From the NCBI GenBank assembly GCA_003482905.1, contig DMXM01000039.1, positions 8,272-72,271 on the forward strand: DNA of 64,000 nucleotides. The letters are read 5' to 3'. Under the pieces are notes generated by a model. The model was not told the origin of the DNA. It did no database searches and saw only the letters and a list, made by a program, of their open reading frames with translations. Position numbers and translations under genes: made by a program. Source of the stretch: Elusimicrobiota bacterium (GTDB taxonomy: Bacteria; Elusimicrobiota; Elusimicrobia; Elusimicrobiales; UBA9959). Positions 42,923-51,700 of this stretch are shown one piece after another (the stretch's first letter is position 1; each line of letters opens with the position of its first letter).

Positions 42923-42966
42923 AAAGGCGCAACGGCAAAAAGAGAGCTTTTGCCTGTTGCGCCTTT
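42923..42966 (-). terminator. Terminator between recA and xerD
   Basis: AAAGGCGCAAC-GGCAAAA pairs with TTTTGCC-TGTTGCGCCTTT, one base bulged, about 18 bp in all. On the minus strand it follows recA and is trailed by a short T-rich stretch. Further GC-rich hairpins, with CCCGC-ATA-GCGGG units, lie between it and the recA stop. Confidence 0.65.
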
Positions 42967-43112
42967 GGGCGGTTGCGTTTAGCCTGAAAGTTGCAACTGC
43001 AACTTTCCGCCCGCATAGCGGGCGCCCTTCGGGAGGCATACACCTCGTCGGGCCGGGCGCGCATAGCGCTGGGCCCTCCGCCCGCTTCGCGGGGAATCCT
43101 GCAGGATTCAGG

Positions 43113-44213
43113 TTACTTCTTAACCGCTTTTTCCTTCTTTTCGGCGTAAGCCTTGTCGGCGGCTTTTTCGGCCGCCTTTTCGGCCGCCACTTTTTCCGAG
43201 CCCGGCGTGGGCTTCATGCCGGGCATGAGGAAACGGCTGCGCAGCTCTTTTTCTATCTCGGCGGCCTTGTCCTTATTGGTCTTAAGGTAGGTCTTCGCGT
43301 TCTCGCGGCCCTGGCCCATGCGGTCGCCGTTGTAAATGTACCAGGTGCCGGATTTCTCCAGCAGGCCCGTTTCCACGCCCATGTCCAGCAGGCAGCCCTC
43401 GGTGGAGATGCCCTCGCCGTTGACCATTTCGAACTCGGCCTGGCGGTAAGGAGGCGCCACCTTGTTCTTAACCACTTTTACGCGGATGCGCGCGCCGGTC
43501 ACCACGTCGGCCGTCTTGATGGTCTCTATCTTCCTTATATCCAGGCGGACGGAAGAGTAGAACTTAAGAGCCAGGCCGCCGGGCGTGGTTTCGGGGTTGC
43601 CGAACATAACGCCTATCTTGTGGCGCAGCTGGTTAATGAACATTACGGAGGTTTTGCTGGAAGATATTATGGAGGTGAGCTTTCTCAGCGCCTGGCTCAT
43701 CAGCCTGGCCTGCAGGCCCACGTGCATATCCCCCATTTCGCCCTCGATTTCCGCCTTGGGCACCAGCGCGGCCACCGAGTCTATAACAATTATATCCAGC
43801 GCGCCGGAACGCACCAGCTTTTCGGCTATTTCGAGCGCCTGCTCGCCGCTGTCGGGCTGGGAAATAAGCAGGTTGTCCACGTCCACGCCCAGTTTCTGCG
43901 CGTAAACCGGGTCCAGCGCGTGCTCGGCGTCTATAAAGGCCGCCATGCCGCCGCGCTTCTGCGCCTCGGCTATCACGTGCAGCGTCAGCGTGGTCTTGCC
44001 GGAAGCCTCCGGCCCGTAGATCTCTATGACGCGGCCGCGGGGAAGTCCGCCCACGCCCAGCGCCAGGTCCAGCGACAGCGCGCCGGTGGGAATGGTCTCG
44101 ATCTTCATGCGGCCCGAGCGTTCCCCCAGTTTCATAATCGCCTCTTTGCCGTAGCTCTTCTCTATCTGCGCCAGCGCCGCGTCCAGCGCCCTGTTCTTTT
44201 CGTCATTAGCCAT
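43113..44213 (-). CDS. recA: Recombinase A
   Basis: This 366-residue protein performs strand exchange and is the co-protease of SOS repressors. Walker A is 'GPEASGKTT' (67-74), Walker B 'IIVIDSVAALVP', and the L2 region 'QLRHKIGVMFGNPETTPGG' is intact. The C-terminal tail is Lys/Ala/Glu-rich ('EKVAAEKAAEKAADKAYAEKKEKAVKK') where E. coli has an acidic tail. GGAGG precedes the start. It is divergent from a LexA-like repressor with a 12-base-arm inverted repeat in between, which suggests direct control. Confidence 0.98.
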   Translation of the reverse strand: MANDEKNRALDAALAQIEKSYGKEAIMKLGERSGRMKIETIPTGALSLDLALGVGGLPRGRVIEIYGPEASGKTTLTLHVIAEAQKRGGMAAFIDAEHALDPVYAQKLGVDVDNLLISQPDSGEQALEIAEKLVRSGALDIIVIDSVAALVPKAEIEGEMGDMHVGLQARLMSQALRKLTSIISSSKTSVMFINQLRHKIGVMFGNPETTPGGLALKFYSSVRLDIRKIETIKTADVVTGARIRVKVVKNKVAPPYRQAEFEMVNGEGISTEGCLLDMGVETGLLEKSGTWYIYNGDRMGQGRENAKTYLKTNKDKAAEIEKELRSRFLMPGMKPTPGSEKVAAEKAAEKAADKAYAEKKEKAVKK

Positions 44214-44258
44214 ATTATGTGACCTCCGTTAAATTTTCCTACCCTGATAGTCTACATC

Positions 44259-44288
44259 ACCAACCCGACAGCGTAGTGTCGCGTTGGT
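44259..44288. promoter_or_regulatory. Inverted repeat upstream of recA
   Basis: ACCAACCCGACA-GCGTAG-TGTCGCGTTGGT: 12-base arms with one mismatch, starting about 46 bases before the recA ATG. It could be the operator of the adjacent LexA-like repressor or a leader hairpin. No second copy was found in front of the repressor itself. Confidence 0.4.
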
Positions 44289-44384
44289 TTCCGCAAAATC
44301 CGTGCTTTAAAAAGAGCAATACCCACATCAACCGCCTAATCAGTATACACCATCCCGGCCCAAGTGTCAAGTATTAAGGAGATA

Positions 44385-44422
44385 TTGCCTTTACCGGTAT
44401 TGTATGCTATGATTTAACCATG
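44385..44422 (+). promoter_or_regulatory. Promoter of the LexA-like gene, leaderless type
   Basis: TTGCCT (44385-44390), 17 bases, then TATGAT (44408-44413) with an extended TGC before it, then six bases and ATG 44420. A TACCGGTA palindrome (44392-44399) sits in the spacer and could serve autoregulation. Confidence 0.6.
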
Positions 44423-45076
44423 CACCCTATACAAGAGAAGCTCCTGCATCTTTCCAAAGAGCAAAACCTGGCCCAGGTCAGCCTGCGCGAAATGGCCAGG
44501 GCCATAGGCCTGCCCGACGAATCTCCGCAGAAAATAAAGCATCACCTGCAGCAGCTGGAGAAGAAAGGTTTCTTCACCATCGACCGCGACAAGGGCTTAA
44601 TGGAGAAAACCTCCTTGATCCCCGGCTGGGCCAACGGCCTGCTTAAAACCGCTTCCTCTTTATTCTCTATACCTATAGTAGGCACGGCCAGCTGCGGGCC
44701 GGCCACTATCTTCGCCGAAGAAAATTTCCAGGGCTTCCTGCGCGTATCGGGGCGGCTGCTGGGCAGGGCCACCCCTAAGGGCCTTTACGGGATAAAGACC
44801 AACGGCACCTCCATGAACCGCGCCAAGATCGCCGGCAAGATGATAGAGGACGGCGACTACGTGATCATCGACAGCAACCGCAAGGACGTAAGGAACAACG
44901 ATATAGTCCTCGCCATCATCGACAACAAGGCCACCATCAAGCGCTTCATCGACGACCGCAAGAACGGCCAGGTGATCCTGAAAGCGGATTCCTCCTACGA
45001 TTACGACCCCATCTACCTCCACCCCGACGACGACTTCCTCATCAGCGGCAAAGCCGTGGCCGTCATCAAACGCTAA
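44420..45076 (+). CDS. LexA-like S24 self-cleaving repressor
   Basis: This is a 218-residue protein. Residues 1-60 form a winged-helix-like DNA-binding domain ('VSLREMARAIGLPDESPQKIKHHLQQLEKKGFF'). The S24 peptidase domain has the scissile bond Cys92-Gly93 in 'VGTASCGPATIF', nucleophile Ser131 in 'TNGTSMNRAKI' and general-base Lys174 in 'ATIKRFID'. Classical LexA is cut at Ala-Gly; Cys-Gly is used by UmuD and some phage-type repressors. Position beside recA points to SOS control, with RecA filaments triggering cleavage. The name LexA is not certain because the N-domain differs from the canonical helix-turn-helix. Confidence 0.85.
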   Translation: MHPIQEKLLHLSKEQNLAQVSLREMARAIGLPDESPQKIKHHLQQLEKKGFFTIDRDKGLMEKTSLIPGWANGLLKTASSLFSIPIVGTASCGPATIFAEENFQGFLRVSGRLLGRATPKGLYGIKTNGTSMNRAKIAGKMIEDGDYVIIDSNRKDVRNNDIVLAIIDNKATIKRFIDDRKNGQVILKADSSYDYDPIYLHPDDDFLISGKAVAVIKR

Positions 45077-45099
45077 CCACCCCCCCAAAAACAAAACCC

Positions 45100-45120
45100 C
45101 CGGTTCACCCGGCTTTTTTT
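45100..45120 (+). terminator. Weak terminator after the LexA-like gene
   Basis: A 4-bp CCGG/CCGG stem around TTCAC is followed by a seven-T run. The stem is short, so efficiency is doubtful. Confidence 0.4.
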
Positions 45121-45129
45121 CTTTAATTA

Positions 45130-45150
45130 AAAAGGAACCTGCTACCTTTT
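45130..45150. repeat. Single copy of the REP-like 21-mer
   Basis: AAAAGGAACCTGC-TACCTTTT is an imperfect palindrome matching 17 of 21 positions of the unit at 7342-7362. A partial echo (TACCTTTT) follows at 45153-45160. Confidence 0.5.
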
Positions 45151-45200
45151 ACTACCTTTTAGAGTTTACGCCCCTCTGCGGGGAGGCCCCGTAGCCCCTA

Positions 45201-45218
45201 TGGTATAATTAATTTATG
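45201..45218 (+). promoter_or_regulatory. Extended -10, leaderless-type start of the ChaN-like gene
   Basis: TGG-TATAAT (45201-45209), six bases, ATG 45216. The hexamer-to-ATG stretch is nearly identical to that of rpmB (TATAATTAATTTATG against TATAATAAATTTATG). Confidence 0.6.
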
Positions 45219-46238
45219 AAAACTATTATATTTTTACTTCTTATAGCGGCCCCCTTGGCCGTTTACGCCAAAGCGGTGAAAAAGCCCCAGGCGAACATTG
45301 AAAAAAGGCCGGTAACGCCCGAAGCCGCGGCGCAGGCGCAGCCGGACCCGCGGTTCTGTATATTCGGCGCGCAATCAGGAAAAGTTTTTAACACGGAAGC
45401 GGCTTTCAAGGCCGTAGTCTGGAAGAACGACGTGGTCTACGTGGGCGAGTCGCACGACCAGTTGCTGGACCACCAGGCGCAGTTAGAGGCTCTCAAGGCC
45501 ATGAAGATCGCCCGCGGGTCAAAAATAGCCGTGGGCTTTGAGATGCTCAACGCTTCGCTGCAGCCCATCCTGGACGAGTATACAGCCGGAAAATTAACCC
45601 AGGAGGAATTCCTGGACAAGGTCAACTGGAAAAAGGAATGGGGCTTCGATTTTAACCTGTACAAGCCGCTCTTCGACTTTATCGTAGAGAACAAGCTGCG
45701 CGGCCTGGCGCTGAACGTGCCCAAGAAAGTTGTAGGGAAGATAGCCCGCACGGGCCTGGAAAGCCTGACCCCCGAAGAAAGGGCGTATCTCCCAGAGAAG
45801 GTGGAAATAAGCCGGCACAAGAAATACAACGATTTCCTTAAAGCGTCTTTCGCCGGCCACGGTGACTCCCCCATGGCCAAAATGTTCACTATTGAAAACT
45901 ATCTGGCCTCTATGGCGGCCTGGAACGAGGGCATGGGGGCCAGAATAGCCGATTTCATCAACGCCAACCCTGGCTATTCCGTGCTGGTCGTGGCCGGCAA
46001 CGGCCACGTGATCTACAACGCGGCTATACCGGCTTCCGTGAAGGCGCGCGTGAAGGGCGTGCGCCAGGCTTCTTTCTATACCGAAAGCGGCGCCTGCCCC
46101 GAGAAAATCAACAAAGACCACAAAGACATGGCCAACTACGTGTGGTACATAAACCATCCGCCTAAAGCGGAACCCGTGCCCGCGGCTACGGCCGCCAGCA
46201 CTACCGCAGTGACAGTCCCGGCAACCGCTGTTCGCTAA
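45216..46238 (+). CDS. ChaN-family exported protein (putative haem/iron-binding)
   Basis: This 340-residue protein has a signal peptide (MKTIIFLLLIAAPLAVYA). The ChaN fold is marked by 'DVVYVGESHDQLLDHQAQLEALKAM', 'VGFEMLNASLQPILDEYTAGKLTQEEFLDKVNW' and 'VLVVAGNGHVIYNAAIPASV', which hold the conserved His/Glu residues of the EreA/ChaN superfamily. Known members are haem-binding, iron-regulated lipoproteins; here no lipobox cysteine follows the signal, so it is probably soluble periplasmic. The C-terminal ~25 residues are a low-complexity Ala/Thr/Pro tail. It converges on the sialate O-acetylesterase gene, four bases apart. Confidence 0.82.
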   Translation: MKTIIFLLLIAAPLAVYAKAVKKPQANIEKRPVTPEAAAQAQPDPRFCIFGAQSGKVFNTEAAFKAVVWKNDVVYVGESHDQLLDHQAQLEALKAMKIARGSKIAVGFEMLNASLQPILDEYTAGKLTQEEFLDKVNWKKEWGFDFNLYKPLFDFIVENKLRGLALNVPKKVVGKIARTGLESLTPEERAYLPEKVEISRHKKYNDFLKASFAGHGDSPMAKMFTIENYLASMAAWNEGMGARIADFINANPGYSVLVVAGNGHVIYNAAIPASVKARVKGVRQASFYTESGACPEKINKDHKDMANYVWYINHPPKAEPVPAATAASTTAVTVPATAVR

Positions 46239-46242
46239 GGCA

Positions 46243-48186
46243 TCAGAACTGATACCTTTGGCCTTCCGTGGTCCACGGCCAGTCATCCGTTCTGAAAGGG
46301 GAGGCGGGCAGGCCGTCGCGGCTGAACAGGTCTCCTTCCTCGGGGTTGTCCACCCAGCCGTAACGCACGGCGACGGGATCGGGCATGCCTGGCCTGGACA
46401 CTATAACTTTGTCGCCTTCAATACGCGCCTGGGCGGGCAGGAACTGGCGGCGTTCATCGGCCACGGCAAAGCCGCGCATTGCGGCGCCGCCGCGCGCGGC
46501 CAGGCCGCCGCCGGCTTCAGTGAAACTGAGCTCTACCCGCCCGTCTTTCACACGCATAGAACGGTACACCGGTCCGCTGGCGGTTATCTTTTTGCCGTAC
46601 TGGTCCTTAAGCGCGTGCAGCGCCAGACGCCGTCCGACCTCCTGCTTGTTGCGGGGATGGATGTCGTTGGCGTCCCCGATATCGGTGGCCACTGCCATGC
46701 CGGTGTCAGGCAGCCGCAGGGCCTGGCGCTGCGCGTCGCGCAGCTCGGCCCAGGCGCTTTTATTGAGATCGTTCATATCCAACGGCTGATAGGAGGCCAG
46801 CTGCACAAAGTAAAACGGCAGCCTGGGCTGGGCCCACCGCCGGCGCCAGTCGGAGATCAGCCGCTGAAAAGCCTGGACGTATTGCGCGGCGCGCGGGGCA
46901 TTGGCCTCCCCCTGATACCAAATTACGCCGCGGGCAGGGAAGTCAGTGATCGGGTGCAGCATGGCATTGAACAGGAGCGTTGGAAAATCATTAAAATCCG
47001 GCTGCTTCCCGTCCAGAGAACTTTCCACGCGCGCCTTCCAATCCCCGGCAAGAGGGAGCCCTGCCGAACCTGATTTCAGCGTAAGATTTTCCGCTTTACC
47101 GTAAAAGCCTCCGCACAGCCGGGTATCCGTCACCCTGACAGCCACAACGTTTTTGCCCGGTTTAAGCAGGCCTTTCGGCACGCCGTAGCTCCGGGGGGTA
47201 TCCCAGGCGCGGGTCTCGCCAATAAGCCGGCCGTTAAGATAGGTTTCGTCGTAATCGTCTATAGTGCCAAGCTCCAGTACAGCCTCCGAGCCCGCCTGTT
47301 CCGCGGTCAATTCTACAGCGCGGCGGTACCAGACCACGCCATCAAGCCCCTCCAGCCCCTGCTCTTCCCAGCATTTAGGCGCGTACAGCGTGGGCCACAT
47401 GCCGTCGTCAAAACCGGCTTCTTTCCAGGTTGAGGTGGAATCTTTTGCCTCCGGAAGCCCGGGCTGCCATTTCGCCAGAAGTCCGGCCATGCGGGCATGA
47501 TATAGCGTGGAAAATTGTGCGGCGTTCTCCGGCAGGTCCTTCATGCCGAATTCGGGCCAAGCGCTGAGGGCTTGCGAACTTATCCAGGTTTCTATATTGG
47601 AGCCGCCCCAGGAGACGTTGATGATGCCCACCGGAACGCCCAGTTCCTGATGCAGTTCGCGCGCGAAATAATAGCCCGCCGCGGAAAAGGCGCCGGTGTT
47701 TTCTGGACTGGCGACCTGCCAGGCCGCCTCGCCTACGTCGTCGGCCGGTTTAAAAGCGACCGTGTCTGGCACCTTGAATTGGCGGATAAGCGGAAAACTG
47801 GACTTCGCTATTTCCGCTGCGGCGGCGTTGCACTCTTCCACGGGCATCTCCATATTGGACTGCCCGCTTGCCACCCACACCTCGCCCACCACAACATCCC
47901 GCAGCGTAATGGTGTTGTCGCCCCGGACTTTCAGCGTGTAAGGGCCGCCGGCCGGCTCGGGACCCAGCACGGCGCGCCAGCGGCCTTTGCCGTCGGCGGC
48001 GGCGGCGGCCGACTTGCCCTTAAAAAGGACAGTGATCTTCTCGCCCGGCCTGGCCCAGCCCCAGATATGTATCGGCATTTCGCGCTGGAGCACAAGGTGG
48101 TCCGTGAACAAGCTGGCCAACCGCGCCTCGGCATGCGCGAAGCCGCAGAAAAAAAACGGCAATATAGCGGCGAGAATATGTCTCAT
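46243..48186 (-). CDS. Exported sialate O-acetylesterase
   Basis: This 647-residue protein has a signal peptide (MRHILAAILPFFFCGFAHA). The SASA/SGNH catalytic parts are 'VWVASGQSNMEMPVEE' (nucleophile Ser), 'GIINVSWGGSNIETWIS', 'GVIWYQGEANA' and 'DIGDANDIHPRNKQEVGRRL' (Asp/His). A beta-rich insertion ('TIDDYDETYLNGRLIGETRAWDTPRSY') is the jelly-roll module common in 600-650-aa members. It removes acetyl esters from sialic acids or other glycans (e.g. xylan) in the periplasm. GAGGAG precedes the start. It is the only clear glycan scavenging gene in the region. Confidence 0.92.
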   Translation of the reverse strand: MRHILAAILPFFFCGFAHAEARLASLFTDHLVLQREMPIHIWGWARPGEKITVLFKGKSAAAAADGKGRWRAVLGPEPAGGPYTLKVRGDNTITLRDVVVGEVWVASGQSNMEMPVEECNAAAAEIAKSSFPLIRQFKVPDTVAFKPADDVGEAAWQVASPENTGAFSAAGYYFARELHQELGVPVGIINVSWGGSNIETWISSQALSAWPEFGMKDLPENAAQFSTLYHARMAGLLAKWQPGLPEAKDSTSTWKEAGFDDGMWPTLYAPKCWEEQGLEGLDGVVWYRRAVELTAEQAGSEAVLELGTIDDYDETYLNGRLIGETRAWDTPRSYGVPKGLLKPGKNVVAVRVTDTRLCGGFYGKAENLTLKSGSAGLPLAGDWKARVESSLDGKQPDFNDFPTLLFNAMLHPITDFPARGVIWYQGEANAPRAAQYVQAFQRLISDWRRRWAQPRLPFYFVQLASYQPLDMNDLNKSAWAELRDAQRQALRLPDTGMAVATDIGDANDIHPRNKQEVGRRLALHALKDQYGKKITASGPVYRSMRVKDGRVELSFTEAGGGLAARGGAAMRGFAVADERRQFLPAQARIEGDKVIVSRPGMPDPVAVRYGWVDNPEEGDLFSRDGLPASPFRTDDWPWTTEGQRYQF

Positions 48187-48299
48187 AAAACAATCTCCTC
48201 AACTAATTCCTGTCTAATACCCGGCTGTCGCCAGGTTCTGAACCGCGCAAAATATCTGCGCCGGCGGCGGGCGGCTTTAAAAAAAATCAGCGACGCTTG

Positions 48300-48824
48300 T
48301 CAGCAGGAAACCAGCTGCACGTCGAAGGCGGCTTCGTTGAGGACCAGGTTCAGGGACTGGCCGGAGGCCTCGCCGTAAACGTAGCTGGATTCCTTGATGG
48401 CGGCCGTCCAGCGGGCGAACTCCGCCCTGGGCCAGGCCCACACCTCGACGAACTCGCCGTTCCTTATTTCTTTTTTTATAACCTCGCGCAGGCGCTTCCC
48501 CCCCTCCACGTTTTCCTTCAGTATGACAAACCTGCCCTCTTTTATGCGGCGCGCCACCTTGGTCATTTTGTTCTCGGCCACGTTGCCGCACTCTATCCAG
48601 GCTGAAATTCCGCCCACGCCGTCCGGCACCAGCAGGTCCGGCACAAAGCCGATATCCTCAAGCATAGGGTCGGAGGGGCTTACGTCCAGGGCCGGTTCTC
48701 CGTCGAAAAAAAGGATGGCGGCGGCCAGGCGCAGGGCCACGTGTTCAAGGGTTTCCTCTTCCTTGGCCACCACCAGCACGCGCCTGGTCTTGCCGTTCAC
48801 GTTAAGTTCGCAGCGCACGGTCAT
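48300..48824 (-). CDS. YaeQ-family protein
   Basis: This 174-residue protein has the PDDEXK-nuclease-like YaeQ fold: 'LEHVALRLAAAILFF', 'IGFVPDLLVPDGVGGISAWIECGNVAENKMTKVARRI' (Asp and Glu of the core) and 'VEVWAWP'. The canonical N-terminal RHPxE-type stretch of proteobacterial YaeQ is replaced by a shorter beta hairpin, so it is a divergent member. The biochemical function of YaeQ is not settled. It overlaps the upstream lipoprotein gene by ATGA and belongs to the U32-lipoprotein-yaeQ operon. Confidence 0.7.
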   Translation of the reverse strand: MTVRCELNVNGKTRRVLVVAKEEETLEHVALRLAAAILFFDGEPALDVSPSDPMLEDIGFVPDLLVPDGVGGISAWIECGNVAENKMTKVARRIKEGRFVILKENVEGGKRLREVIKKEIRNGEFVEVWAWPRAEFARWTAAIKESSYVYGEASGQSLNLVLNEAAFDVQLVSC

Positions 48825-49798
48825 TTAATTTTCTCCATATACCCCAGCGCTTCCGCGGCCCTGGCGCCCGCGGCGCCGCGCATAGGCTCAACCCTGAACG
48901 TCTCCGCTGGGGTTCGCAGAACTATCGCGTAAGGCTGCCCTGGTTTTTTCGCCAGGACTCCGAATGTGGCCAGTTCGGCCAGGTCCTCAGCCCAGGTACG
49001 CGCGCCGTAAAGGGAGACAAAACCGCTGCCGGCCAGGCCCTTATAGAGCGCCGGGGCCTCGCTGATATCAAGTTTGGGCCCGCCGCCAAGGCCGTAAAAG
49101 GTCGTTCTGTCGCGGCCGGGGAAATCGGAGCCGGCATGAGGTTGGGAATAACCGGCCCACGTCTTCATGAAAAGATCCCCGGCAATATGTTTTTTCGGCC
49201 GGTAATATTCCGGCATGGTATTATCCGTGTAAGGGGTGATACCCAGGGCGTAGTCCAGGCCATGCGTGGCCTCGTGCGCCAGGGCGTAGAAGACCCCTTT
49301 ATAGCCGCCCCCCGCCTCGATCCTGACGTCCCAGCCATTGCGCCCGCTAAAACAACTGCGCTCTCTTTCGGTAAGGGTTTGAGAGAGGCTTTTTTTGAAA
49401 GAGCCTGGGTTCAGGATAATATAAAAATAGACTTTTTGGCCGGGCCCTATCACCCAGTCCGTAACTCCGGCACCCGTGAAGCCGGAGATAAAATAGATGC
49501 CGGCGCAACGGGCCCTGAAAACGCGTTCATACACCGCGGGCAGCAGGCGCAAGTAGTCTAAAAGCAGTTTCTTTTCATCCATGGAAGGGCTATATGAGGC
49601 ATAATCCGGGCGCTTGTCCTCGGCGCGGAAGTATTCCAGTACTTCCAGCGGCACGGCCGATATCCTGTCTTCCAGCGCGGAGGCCGGGGTAAAGGCGAAC
49701 GTCTCCAGCCGGTTTGTCGCCCGCAGTTCCGGCGCCTTGGAACCGCACCCCTGCGCCACGCCGGACATCACGGCCAGCAGTAAACATCTTTTTAGCAT
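48821..49798 (-). CDS. Putative zinc metalloprotease lipoprotein
   Basis: This 325-residue protein begins MLKRCLLLAVMSGVAQGCGSK, a signal peptide ending in a lipobox-like AQGC, so it is probably lipid-anchored. In the middle 'VFYALAHEATHGLDYALG' gives the HExxH zinc motif (H-E-A-T-H), and about 100 residues on, 'RTWAEDLAELATFGVL' offers the third, glutamate ligand and a matching helix. This layout is that of gluzincin-type peptidases, though I do not recognise the family. It starts 7 bases after the U32 gene and overlaps yaeQ. Confidence 0.62.
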   Translation of the reverse strand: MLKRCLLLAVMSGVAQGCGSKAPELRATNRLETFAFTPASALEDRISAVPLEVLEYFRAEDKRPDYASYSPSMDEKKLLLDYLRLLPAVYERVFRARCAGIYFISGFTGAGVTDWVIGPGQKVYFYIILNPGSFKKSLSQTLTERERSCFSGRNGWDVRIEAGGGYKGVFYALAHEATHGLDYALGITPYTDNTMPEYYRPKKHIAGDLFMKTWAGYSQPHAGSDFPGRDRTTFYGLGGGPKLDISEAPALYKGLAGSGFVSLYGARTWAEDLAELATFGVLAKKPGQPYAIVLRTPAETFRVEPMRGAAGARAAEALGYMEKIK

Positions 49799-49805
49799 AA
49801 ACCCG

Positions 49806-51611
49806 TTAATTTTCCAGATAGAGCTTCATGCGGCAGGCCGCGCAGTCGAATTCAAGGCGGTAACGGCGGCCTTCCCCGTCTTCCAGGTGCAGCGGCTCAA
49901 CCTCTTTGCCTTTCTTGCACAGGCCAAGACGGCGGCGTATGCAGAAGCGGGTGGTCATCAGCGGCTTGCCGGCCAGGTCCGCCCCGCCTTCCGCCGCCAC
50001 GCCTATTTCCGTGACGCCGTGGCGTTTATAGAAACGCGCGGCTTTGGAGTTGAGCACATTGGCAGTATGGTCCAGCACGGTCTGCGGATAGGGGGTATCG
50101 TTCGGGACCAGCTTGATCTCCTCCCGCGCCGGAACCGGCACGGCTTTGTCCAGGGAGAGCAGCACCTCGCGCCGCAGTTCGTTAAGAACGGAAACCGGGA
50201 TGAAATACGGCTTTGAGAGATTAATCTCCAGCGCTTCCAGGTAGAACTCCGTCTCGCCAAGTTTGGAAAGCTGCTTTTTAATGGTCTCCTGCGCGGCTTC
50301 TGGCTTCTCCGCGGCCGCCTTAACGCCGCGGAATCTGGCCTCGGCCGAGGCGCCGCGCTCGTCCGTGGCTTTCAGCAGAAAACCGCCCTCGTAGTCTGAG
50401 AACGCCAGCTTCAGGGCGAACCTGCGCTGGGCGCCGTCCTTCTCCAGGGCGCGCAGGAATTCCTTGTCCAGGTTGCGGTAAATGCTGGTGCCGTTATCCA
50501 TGCCTTTGAGGTTGTCGGCGCGGACGCGTCCGTCCTTCACGCCGTTCACGAGGGACCCGGCCAGCGCGCCGTCCTTGTCGAAATAGGTAATGCCGTCGCC
50601 GGGGTGGAACCTGTCGGCCCCCTGGATCCTGAAAGAACCGGGCTTAAGGTCGGAGGCGCGCCCCATCGGCTCGCCCACGAACTTGGGCGTGTCCGGCGAG
50701 GCGATGTCCACCGGGTTGCCGTCCAGGAAATAGTCGCTGTAGCCGCGGTTGAAGGTCTTGGCCGGGTCGGGGTTGAAGGCGGCCAGGCTTTTGCCCAGCG
50801 ACGGGCGGTCGAAGCCCCTTTTGGCCATCACCTTGTCCAACTCCCTGCGGTAATAAGAGACGATGTTTCGCACATAGTCCCTGTCTTTAAGGCGGCCCTC
50901 GATCTTGAAGGAGGTTATGCCGGCGTCCACCAGATGGCCCAGGCGCTTACCCAGATTCAGGTCTTTGAGCGAAAGCAGATGCTTATTGCCGGCTATCACT
51001 TCGCCGGCGGCGTCCTTAAGCGTATAAAGCTTGCGGCAGGGCTGGGCGCATTCCCCGCGGTTGCCGCTGCGCCCGCCCATGGCGTAGCTCAGGTAGCACT
51101 GGCCGCTGTAGGAGACGCACAGCGCCCCGTGCACGAAGAATTCAAGTTCCACGGAGGTTTTGGCCCTTATCGCCTTTATCTCCTCGAGCGTGAGCTCCCG
51201 GGCGAGTATCACGCGCTTAAAGCCGGCCTTCTCCAGAAACAGGACTTTCTCTGGCGTAACATTGTGGGTCTGCGTGCTGGCTATAAGCGGGATTGGCGGC
51301 AGGCCGGTCTCCAGCAGGCCCATGTCCTGTATGATCACGCCGTCTACCCCGGCGTCCCAGAGCTGGCAGATCAGCTTCTGCGCGCGCGGCATTTCCTCGT
51401 CGGTCAATATGGTGTTGACCGCGGCGTAGACCTTGGCGCGGTACCTGTGGGCGCGGAGGGCCAGCTTTTCTATGTCGGCCACGGTATTGGCGGCGGCCAC
51501 GCGCGCGCCGAAGTGCTCCGCGCCTATATAGACCGCGTCCGCGCCACAGCTGAGCGCGTCCAGGCCGGTGACCAGATCCTTAGCCGGCGCCAAAAGTTCA
51601 AGTGTTTTCAT
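49806..51611 (-). CDS. U32-family protein (RlhA/YdcP-like)
   Basis: This 601-residue protein has the (beta/alpha)8 U32 core: 'ELLAPAKDLVTGLDALSCGADAVYIGAEHFGAR', 'DGVIIQDMGLL', 'ELEFFVHGALCVSYSGQCYLSY' and 'GNRGECAQPCRKLY' with the clustered cysteines that bind an Fe-S cluster, and 'ITSFKIEGRLKDRDYVRNIVSYYRREL'. Long members such as E. coli RlhA hydroxylate C2501 of 23S rRNA; shorter ones (TrhP, UbiU/V) act on tRNA or quinone. Its length (~600, ending with a Cys-rich 'FDCAACRMKLYL') fits the RlhA group best, but substrate is uncertain. It heads a three-gene operon. Confidence 0.82.
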   Translation of the reverse strand: MKTLELLAPAKDLVTGLDALSCGADAVYIGAEHFGARVAAANTVADIEKLALRAHRYRAKVYAAVNTILTDEEMPRAQKLICQLWDAGVDGVIIQDMGLLETGLPPIPLIASTQTHNVTPEKVLFLEKAGFKRVILARELTLEEIKAIRAKTSVELEFFVHGALCVSYSGQCYLSYAMGGRSGNRGECAQPCRKLYTLKDAAGEVIAGNKHLLSLKDLNLGKRLGHLVDAGITSFKIEGRLKDRDYVRNIVSYYRRELDKVMAKRGFDRPSLGKSLAAFNPDPAKTFNRGYSDYFLDGNPVDIASPDTPKFVGEPMGRASDLKPGSFRIQGADRFHPGDGITYFDKDGALAGSLVNGVKDGRVRADNLKGMDNGTSIYRNLDKEFLRALEKDGAQRRFALKLAFSDYEGGFLLKATDERGASAEARFRGVKAAAEKPEAAQETIKKQLSKLGETEFYLEALEINLSKPYFIPVSVLNELRREVLLSLDKAVPVPAREEIKLVPNDTPYPQTVLDHTANVLNSKAARFYKRHGVTEIGVAAEGGADLAGKPLMTTRFCIRRRLGLCKKGKEVEPLHLEDGEGRRYRLEFDCAACRMKLYLEN

Positions 51612-51700
51612 AAATATATTTCCCCCTCACGGTACAAAGCGCGGGAACTCCCCGCGTCCTTATGGCTGAAGCCTGTAAAACCAGCGGGCGCCGCCTTATT

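Noticed and set aside
42967..43112. GC-rich hairpins between recA and the terminator, considered as an RNA gene
   Set aside because: Simple short palindromes (CCCGC-ATA-GCGGG type) with no conserved core; more like a recA 3' untranslated region.
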